Of a stretch of DNA of 64,000 nucleotides, positions 58,488-64,000 are shown piece after piece. The stretch's first letter is position 1, and each line of letters starts with the position of its first letter. Source of the stretch: Sphingomonas sp. 8AM. GTDB lineage: Bacteria > Pseudomonadota > Alphaproteobacteria > Sphingomonadales > Sphingomonadaceae. Made by a program: the position numbers and the translations under genes. The notes below the pieces were generated by a model, which made no database searches, was not told where the DNA came from, and saw only the letters and a list, made by a program, of their open reading frames with translations. The stretch lies in contig NZ_LR733844.1 in NCBI RefSeq assembly GCF_902506455.1, forward strand, positions 2,685,303 to 2,749,302, written 5' to 3'.

Positions 58488-60820
58488 CGCCGCGGCAGCT
58501 CCACGGTGACCGTCGTTCCCGCGTCAGGCGTGCTTTGCAGCGCGATTGTGCCACCATGCGCCTCGACGAACTGCTTCGCGAGCGGCAGGCCGAGACCCAG
58601 CGCGCGCTCCCCGGTCGCGGGCGTTCCCTCGCCCGCGAAGCGATCGAAGGCGCGCGTCAGCTGCTCGGCGGTCATGCCCGGTCCGTTATCGGTCACCACG
58701 ATCCGCGCGCCGCGCGCGTTGCCGTCGACAGCCAGCGCCACCTTGCCATGTTCCGGTGCGGTGCCGATCGCGCGACGCAGCAGATGCTCGACCACCTCGC
58801 GGATGCGCCGCGCGTCGCCGGTCAGCCGGCCGGCCGAGCGCTGCACCTCGACCGCAAGGTCGATGTGGTGTCGTCGCGCGGTGGCACGCAGCGCGTCGAC
58901 CGCCGCCCGCGACACCGCCGCGACGTCGATGTCGGCGCGCTCCAGCGGCCGCGCCCCGCTGTCGGTCGAGGTCAGATCGAGCACATCGTCGATCAGCAGC
59001 CCGAGCCGGTCGACCGAATCAAGGATCGCGTCGAGATAGGCGATCGCATCCGGGGACAGGTCACCGGCATAGCCGCCGTGCAGCATTTCCGCGAAGCCGC
59101 TGATCGAGGTCAGCGGGGTGCGCAGTTCGTAGCTCATGTTGGCGACGAATGCGGTCTTCACCTGGTCGGCGGCTTCCAGCGCATCGTTGCGCTCGCGCAG
59201 CGCCTGTTCCATCGCGCGGCTGTCGCTGATGTCGAGCATCGTGAACAGCGCATTGCCGTCGGGCAGCGGCACCGCCGCAAATTCAAACTGCCGCCCGTCC
59301 GCCAGCGCGATATGGCCGGCGCGCTGCTGGCGCTCGATCGTCGCAGTGCGCACCAGCTCCGCGATCGAGCGCGCGCGGCGCGGGTTGGACAGCTTCGCGG
59401 CCACCTTCTCGGCGATCACATCGACGCGGGGGTGGCCGGTCAGGAAATCCTCGTCGAGATCCCACAGCGCCCGGAAACGGTTGTTCCAGAGTTGCAGCCG
59501 CCCGTCCGCGGAGAAGACGCCCAGCGCCTCGAAGAGATTGTCGAAGGTCGCGGTACGGACGCGCAGCAACGTGTCGCGGGCGCTGGCCAGCTGGACCTGT
59601 TCGGTGCGATCCTCGAAGAACACCATCAACCCGCCATCGGGGATCGGCTGTGCGACGACGCGCAGATGCGTGCCGCCCGGCAGGTGCCAATTTTCCTCGG
59701 CCGCAGTGTCGGCATTGACGAACCAGCTGCGCCGCTCCGCCTTCCAGCCGGGAAAGTCGCGAACTTCGGGCACGCGGTTGGCTTCGCGCATCCGCTCGAG
59801 CACGCGATCAAATTCGGGGCGATCGGCGAGCCACTCCAGCCGCATCGCGAACATGCGCCGGAACGGCTGGTTGCAGAACACCAGGCTCCGGTCGCCGCCG
59901 AATTGCGCCACGCCCGCCGACAGCCGATCAAGCATCGCGCGCTGCGCCTCGGCAAACCGCCGTTCGCGCGCGTGGCTCTGCTCCAGCTCCTCGATGTCGA
60001 TCGCGTAGCCCGCTACCCCGCCGACCGGCAGCGGGACGTCGTGGATGCGGAGCGAGCGCCTTGCGCCGCCGATTGTCGCCGGCAGTACGCGTTGCTGCGG
60101 CCGCGCCTCGTCGCGCGCCAGCGCCGCGCCGGCGGTCGGGCTACCTTGCCCCGACCCGTCGACCAGCTCGAGCCCGCGGCCGACGACCTCGGCGGCATCG
60201 CTGCCTTCCACCGCCGTGACATAGGCCGAATTGACCATCGCCAGCTGCAAATCGCCGTCGCGGTACCACATCGGCAATGGCGCAGCCTCCACCAGCCCGG
60301 TCAGCGCGTCGAACGCGTCCGAAAGGTCGTCGAAGTCGGCACGCAGACGACGCATCTCTCCCTCGCTGGCGGTTGAATCGTAGAACCACAGCATCACCGC
60401 ATCGCCGCGCCGGTCGCCCTGAACGGTCAACGTTCGCCCGCCGTCACGCGCATGGATCGTGTGCGTGAAGTTTCGCGCCGACCGCTGGCAGGCCGACAGG
60501 CCGTGCGACAAGGCCTGTGCCTCGCTGGGGTGCAGTCCCCAGCTCGCCGCCTCGACCTCCTGCAGATAGCCGGGAATGTCGCTGAACCCCAGCCAGTCCG
60601 CGACGCGCCGTGACATCTGGACGCGTCCGTCGGGCAGCACCACCATCGGCTGCATCGGCGCGGCCGCCAGCAGCGTCTCGATCGTCTCACGCTCGCTTAC
60701 CGCCTCGACTGCGCCAGCGCGCGCGCGCAGCCCCGTCGCGATCAGCACGACGCCCGCCAGCACGAGCAGCAACACCACGGCCCCGATCGCCACCGCGATG
60801 CCCGGCGAGAACGGCGTCAT
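58484..60820 (-). CDS. divL: DivL-type non-canonical PAS sensor kinase (tyrosine in the H box)
   Basis: 778 residues: an N-terminal membrane anchor (about 8-30), several PAS-like sensor units (about 45-520), a HisKA helix pair and an HATPase domain. The H box reads NMSYELRTPL, so Tyr564 replaces the phospho-accepting histidine, as in Caulobacter DivL. The N box is weak (LLRRAI), while the G1 (DNGPGM) and G2 (LGLGLPLA) boxes remain. DivL controls CckA-CtrA signalling by protein contact. The tsaE gene follows, overlapping by four bases. Confidence 0.9.
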   Translation of the reverse strand: MTPFSPGIAVAIGAVVLLLVLAGVVLIATGLRARAGAVEAVSERETIETLLAAAPMQPMVVLPDGRVQMSRRVADWLGFSDIPGYLQEVEAASWGLHPSEAQALSHGLSACQRSARNFTHTIHARDGGRTLTVQGDRRGDAVMLWFYDSTASEGEMRRLRADFDDLSDAFDALTGLVEAAPLPMWYRDGDLQLAMVNSAYVTAVEGSDAAEVVGRGLELVDGSGQGSPTAGAALARDEARPQQRVLPATIGGARRSLRIHDVPLPVGGVAGYAIDIEELEQSHARERRFAEAQRAMLDRLSAGVAQFGGDRSLVFCNQPFRRMFAMRLEWLADRPEFDRVLERMREANRVPEVRDFPGWKAERRSWFVNADTAAEENWHLPGGTHLRVVAQPIPDGGLMVFFEDRTEQVQLASARDTLLRVRTATFDNLFEALGVFSADGRLQLWNNRFRALWDLDEDFLTGHPRVDVIAEKVAAKLSNPRRARSIAELVRTATIERQQRAGHIALADGRQFEFAAVPLPDGNALFTMLDISDSRAMEQALRERNDALEAADQVKTAFVANMSYELRTPLTSISGFAEMLHGGYAGDLSPDAIAYLDAILDSVDRLGLLIDDVLDLTSTDSGARPLERADIDVAAVSRAAVDALRATARRHHIDLAVEVQRSAGRLTGDARRIREVVEHLLRRAIGTAPEHGKVALAVDGNARGARIVVTDNGPGMTAEQLTRAFDRFAGEGTPATGERALGLGLPLAKQFVEAHGGTIALQSTPDAGTTVTVELPRR

Positions 60821-60897
60821 AGAACGTGCGAGATCCGCGACATGCGGCTTGTCTAGGGTGGGCGCCCCTTACCGGCAAGCGGCGTGGCCACCGCGCA

Positions 60898-60929
60898 CGA
60901 AAAAGGGCGAGGCCAACGGCCCCGCCCTT
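60898..60929 (-). terminator. terminator after ahcY
   Basis: On the minus strand AAGGGCG...CGCCCTT, with an inner GGCC/GGCC pair, forms a stable stem followed by TTTTTCG. It lies just beyond the ahcY stop (60954), before divL. Confidence 0.85.
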
Positions 60930-60953
60930 CGTTCGCCATCGCTGATCGTGCGA

Positions 60954-62372
60954 TCAGTAGCGATAGTGATCCGGCTTGAACGGCCCCTCGACCGGCACGC
61001 CGATGTAACCGGCCTGCTTCGGGGTCAGCTTCGAGAGCTGGACGCCGAGCTTTTCGAGGTGCAGCGCCGCGACCTTCTCGTCGAGGTGCTTCGGCAGCAC
61101 GTACACTTCGTTCTTGTAGTTCTCGGACTTGGTCCACAGCTCGATCTGCGCCAGCGTCTGGTTGGTGAACGACGCCGACATCACGAACGACGGGTGACCG
61201 GTCGCGCAGCCCAGATTCACCAGACGCCCCTTGGCGAGGATGATGATCTGCTTGCCGTCCGGGAACTTCACCAGGTCGGTGCCCGGCTTCACTTCGTTCC
61301 ACTCATAATTGCTGAGTGCCGCGATCTGGATCTCGCTGTCGAAGTGGCCGATGTTGCACACGATCGCCATCGGCTTCATCGCCTTCATGTGATCGGCGGT
61401 GATGACGTCGGCGTTGCCCGTGGCGGTGCAGAAGATGTCCGCGCGCTTCACCGCCTCGTCCATCGTCACGACCTCGAAGCCCTCCATCGCCGCCTGCAAC
61501 GCGCAGATCGGATCGATTTCGGTGACGAGCACGCGCGCGCCGCCGTTACGCAGCGACTGCGCCGAGCCCTTGCCGACGTCGCCGAAGCCCGCAACGCAGG
61601 CGACCTTGCCGGCGAGCATCACGTCGGTGGCGCGGCGGATCGCGTCGACCAGCGATTCCTTGCAGCCGTACAGGTTGTCGAACTTCGACTTGGTGACCGA
61701 GTCGTTGACGTTGATCGCCGGGAACGGCAGCTCGCCCTTCTTCGCGATCTCGTACAAGCGGTGGACGCCGGTGGTGGTCTCTTCCGACACGCCCTTCAGG
61801 TTCTTGACCGTCTCGGTCAGATAGCCCGGCTTCTTGGCAATGAACGCCTTCACCGATCGCTGGAACTCGACTTCCTCGTCATTCTCGGGCTCGCCAAACG
61901 TCGCGCCCGCCTCGAGCTTCGCGCCCCACAGCGCGAACATCGTCGCGTCGCCGCCGTCGTCGAGAATGATGTTGGCGGTCTGGCCGTTGCCGTGGTCCCA
62001 GTCGAAGATCGAGCCGACATAGTCCCAGTAATCGGCGAGCGTTTCGCCCTTCACCGCGAACACCGGGATGCCGGCGGCCGCGATCGCAGCGGCGGCATGG
62101 TCCTGCGTCGAGAAGATGTTGCAGGTCGCCCAGCGCACGTCGGCGCCCAGCGCCGTCAGCGTCTCGATCAGGACCGCGGTCTGGATCGTCATGTGCAGCG
62201 AGCCGGTGATGCGCGCGCCCTTCAGCGGCTGCGACGCGCCATATTCGTCGCGCAATGCCATCAGGCCAGGCATCTCGGTCTCGGCGATGTTGATCTCGGC
62301 GCGGCCGAAGGCGGCGAGGCCGATGTCCTTGATGACGTAGTCGTTGTTCTCGAGCACGGGGGCGGTTGCCAC
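60954..62372 (-). CDS. ahcY: adenosylhomocysteinase
   Basis: 472 residues. The NAD-binding motif is [18 protein letters not shown], with the substrate motifs [13 protein letters not shown] and [10 protein letters not shown]. It splits S-adenosylhomocysteine to adenosine and homocysteine, relieving product inhibition of methyltransferases. The GTG at 62372 follows GGAGAC at seven bases and matches family N-termini ([16 protein letters not shown]). An ATG at 62429 would add 19 residues lacking family similarity. An AT-rich palindrome lies about 100 bases upstream. Confidence 0.96.
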   Translation of the reverse strand: MATAPVLENNDYVIKDIGLAAFGRAEINIAETEMPGLMALRDEYGASQPLKGARITGSLHMTIQTAVLIETLTALGADVRWATCNIFSTQDHAAAAIAAAGIPVFAVKGETLADYWDYVGSIFDWDHGNGQTANIILDDGGDATMFALWGAKLEAGATFGEPENDEEVEFQRSVKAFIAKKPGYLTETVKNLKGVSEETTTGVHRLYEIAKKGELPFPAINVNDSVTKSKFDNLYGCKESLVDAIRRATDVMLAGKVACVAGFGDVGKGSAQSLRNGGARVLVTEIDPICALQAAMEGFEVVTMDEAVKRADIFCTATGNADVITADHMKAMKPMAIVCNIGHFDSEIQIAALSNYEWNEVKPGTDLVKFPDGKQIIILAKGRLVNLGCATGHPSFVMSASFTNQTLAQIELWTKSENYKNEVYVLPKHLDEKVAALHLEKLGVQLSKLTPKQAGYIGVPVEGPFKPDHYRY

Positions 62373-62464
62373 GGCGTTGTCTCCACTCAGATGAGGCCGA
62401 CCAAGGCATGCGCCCACACCGATCGGCATCCCCGTGCCTTAGCCGCGATGACCGCGCGGATCAA

Positions 62465-62484
62465 ATATAAAGGTATCTTTATAT
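62465..62484. promoter_or_regulatory. AT-rich palindrome upstream of ahcY, candidate SahR operator
   Basis: ATATAAAG and CTTTATAT flank GTAT, giving 8-bp perfect arms in an otherwise GC-rich region. ahcY starts 92 bases downstream. ArsR-family SahR regulators, which sense S-adenosylhomocysteine, use palindromes of this kind ahead of ahcY in proteobacteria, which makes this the leading guess. No sahR gene lies in the window. Confidence 0.55.
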
Positions 62485-62548
62485 GTGATCTGACAGGCGG
62501 CCTTCGTCCTGTGCAATCTGGCCCGCTCTGATCGGCTTGTTCGGCAGG

Positions 62549-63109
62549 TCAGCTATGTCCGCTCTGGTTCGACAGCAGGCGCGGGTCGACGCCCGCCGTG
62601 ACAAAGCCGCGCGTCCAGCGTTCGTCGACCGCGGTCGCGAACAGCAGGTCGGTGTCGTCCTCGACGTTGAGCCAGCCGTGACGCGTCAGCTCCGCCTCCA
62701 GCTGCCCCGGTCCCCATCCGGCATAGCCAAGCGCGACCAGCCATTGCGCCGGCCCGGTGCCGGCCGCGATTGCGCGAAGCACGTCGAGCGTTCCCGACAG
62801 CCGCCAGCGCCCGGCGACATCCAGCGTGTCCTGACCGCCCCAATCGTCCGAGTGCAGTACGAAGCCGCGCCGCGGCTCCACGGGACCACCGAAATGCACC
62901 GGCGCATCGGGCGCGACGCCGGGCGCGATCTCCAGTTGCTCCAGCACCTCGTGCAGTCCCAAACCGTTGACCACCGCGCCGACGCCGATGCCCAGTGCGC
63001 CCTGCTCGTCATGGCTGCACATCGCGATCACCGAATGGTCGAACCGCGCATCCCCGATGCCCGGCATCGCGAGCAGGAACTGGCCGGTGAGAAAGGTCGC
63101 TTGCTCCAT
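62549..63109 (-). CDS. YqgE/AlgH family protein
   Basis: 186 residues. Family marks are FLTGQFLLAMPGIGDARFDHSVIAMCSHDEQGALGIGVG, VHFGGPVEPRRGFVLHS and YAGWGPGQLEAEL. The family is widespread and of unknown mechanism, named after AlgH of Pseudomonas. It is monocistronic, 176 bases upstream of ahcY and divergent from the peroxiredoxin. Confidence 0.9.
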   Translation of the reverse strand: MEQATFLTGQFLLAMPGIGDARFDHSVIAMCSHDEQGALGIGVGAVVNGLGLHEVLEQLEIAPGVAPDAPVHFGGPVEPRRGFVLHSDDWGGQDTLDVAGRWRLSGTLDVLRAIAAGTGPAQWLVALGYAGWGPGQLEAELTRHGWLNVEDDTDLLFATAVDERWTRGFVTAGVDPRLLSNQSGHS

Positions 63110-63205
63110 GCCCGTGATCTAGGCGCTCGGAGCGCGCTTGCCAAAGCTTGAAATCGCCTCGCGCACTCGCCATCGCTGGCATACACCCTAACCGGAGTTA
63201 CCTTT

Positions 63206-63685
63206 ATGGCCATTGCCGTCGGCGATCCCCTTCCTTCCGTGCAACTGACGAGGCTCACCGCGGACGGGCGCGAGCCGGTCGACACCGGCGCTTACTTCAA
63301 GGGCCGCCGCGTCGCGCTGTTCGCGGTGCCGGGCGCCTACACGCCGACCTGCTCCGCCAAGCATCTGCCCGGCTTCGTCGAAAAGGCCGAGGCGTTGAAG
63401 GCGAAGGGCATCGACGAGATCGCCTGCACCGCGGTCAACGATCCATTTGTGCTCGAGGCATGGGCCAAGGCCAACGATGCGCAGGACGTGACGATGCTGG
63501 CGGACGGCAACGCCGATTTCGCGACCGCTTTGGGGCTCGACATGGATGGCACCAGGTTCGGCATGGGCCGCCGCAGCCAGCGTTATGCGATGGTCGTCAA
63601 CGACGGCACGGTCGAGTCGCTGCATGTGGAGGCGCCCGGCGAGTTCCGGGTCAGCTCCGCCGACCACCTGCTCGAAACGCTGTAA
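63206..63685 (+). CDS. peroxiredoxin, Prx5-like (thiol peroxidase)
   Basis: 159 residues. The peroxidatic cysteine lies in PGAYTPTCSAKHLPGF (Cys49). It belongs to the Prx5 group and has one further cysteine, in EIACTAVND, near residue 74. It reduces peroxides with glutathione or thioredoxin in the cytosol. The start follows GGAGTTACCTTT. Confidence 0.92.
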   Translation: MAIAVGDPLPSVQLTRLTADGREPVDTGAYFKGRRVALFAVPGAYTPTCSAKHLPGFVEKAEALKAKGIDEIACTAVNDPFVLEAWAKANDAQDVTMLADGNADFATALGLDMDGTRFGMGRRSQRYAMVVNDGTVESLHVEAPGEFRVSSADHLLETL

Positions 63686-63691
63686 GTCACG

Positions 63692-63722
63692 GTCGCCCCG
63701 CCGTTTGTCGGCGGGGCGACTT
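63692..63722 (+). terminator. terminator after the peroxiredoxin gene
   Basis: Perfect twelve-base arms (GTCGCCCCGCCG and its complement) around TTTGT, followed by TT. It lies seven bases after the stop codon and 34 bases before the next start. Confidence 0.8.
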
Positions 63723-63755
63723 GCCGCGGTCATACGGACTATGTAACCGTCCGAC

Positions 63756-64000
63756 ATGACAGCCAACGACCTCGTCCGGGAACTCGACCGGCTCTACACC
63801 GCCTCCGTCGATCGACTGAAGGCAGCGATCACCACCTATATCGCCGATGGCTCCGTGCCGGATCGCGCAGCCCGCAACGATGGCGCGTTCGCCTATCCCG
63901 AAATCCGTTTGCGCTTCGCCGGTGGCGACGGGCGGCCAACTCCGATGCGCTCGTTCGGGCGGCTGGTCAGCCCCGGCGAGTACCGCATCAGCGTCACCAA
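63756..64000 (+). CDS. amn: AMP nucleosidase, N-terminal part (runs off the window)
   Basis: 81 codons to the right edge, starting at ATG 63756. The translation (LVRELDRLYTASVDRL, AAITTYIADGSVPDR, AYPEIRLRF and MRSFGRLVSPGEYRISVT) lines up with the N-terminal domain of E. coli AMP nucleosidase. The enzyme splits AMP to adenine and ribose 5-phosphate and adjusts AMP levels. The catalytic domain lies beyond the window. Confidence 0.88.
   Translation, partial: MTANDLVRELDRLYTASVDRLKAAITTYIADGSVPDRAARNDGAFAYPEIRLRFAGGDGRPTPMRSFGRLVSPGEYRISVT

Noticed and set aside
57974..60376. 800-residue plus-strand frame
   Set aside because: Antisense to divL and tsaE.

Overview
The window looks like a stretch of a GC-rich alphaproteobacterial chromosome, most likely from Sphingomonas or a close relative. 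Grounds: the 5' end and leader of a 16S rRNA gene at the left edge, a DivL-type histidine kinase with tyrosine in place of the phospho-accepting histidine, a DksA with only one zinc-finger cysteine, a CC0125/CC1285-type lipoprotein, AmgK/MurU cell-wall recycling genes, and the orders serS-surE-nlpD and recG/sdhE/mfd. No phage, transposase, integrase, plasmid functions or CRISPR array were seen. Most of the sequence is core housekeeping DNA with overlapping start and stop codons.

Layout, left to right. 1-680: start of a minus-strand rRNA operon with a candidate promoter and boxA. 682-3230: a PDZ protein, response regulator and histidine kinase, headed by a 26-bp perfect palindrome. 3374-6679: a three-domain membrane glycan enzyme (GH18-like, NodB deacetylase, GT2). 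6785-9343: serine hydrolase, YjbR-like protein and a protein with RNase H-like signatures, overlapping one another. 9369-9982: tRNA-Thr, with an acyltransferase reading frame that ends inside it. 10153-11381: EEP hydrolase and SWIB protein. 11413-15624: a lysyl-phosphatidylglycerol module (MprF, DUF2147, AcvB/VirJ-like hydrolase, small membrane protein). 15707-21229: ppx, ppk, hda-like and DUF2066-like genes, joined by 4-base overlaps. 21291-23217: purM, purN and a small YjbR-like gene. 23404-24957: PilZ protein, dksA and a host-attachment-family protein.

25053-29832: serS, surE, a degenerate NlpD/LytM lipoprotein, tyrS and a second PilZ protein. 29884-36483: ydcZ-like transporter, recG, sdhE and mfd, with two kinds of extragenic repeat between them. 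36582-41119: a SnoaL/DUF4440-like protein, EAL phosphodiesterase, moaA, nadK, tRNA-Asn and a lipoprotein. 41186-45705: a SulP anion transporter with a structured leader, then secA. 45795-48866: small hypothetical, TonB-like protein, argJ and a GST. 48920-60820: one minus-strand run of divL, tsaE, amgK, murU, addB, addA, trxA and a secreted protein. 60954-64000: ahcY with an AT-rich operator-like palindrome, a YqgE/AlgH protein, a peroxiredoxin and the start of AMP nucleosidase.

Functional themes are envelope lipid and peptidoglycan handling (MprF/AcvB, AmgK/MurU, NlpD-like, GH18/NodB/GT2), replication and repair (Hda-like, RecG, Mfd, AddAB), stringent or phosphate physiology (Ppk/Ppx, DksA, AMP nucleosidase) and methyl-cycle control (AhcY). 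The best leads for new biology are the 26-bp palindrome, the SulP leader RNA, the four-gene lysyl-PG module, the acyltransferase fused into a tRNA gene, the RNase H-like protein of unknown function and the trifunctional glycan enzyme. Protein and site assignments rest on motif recognition by eye; no database search was run.
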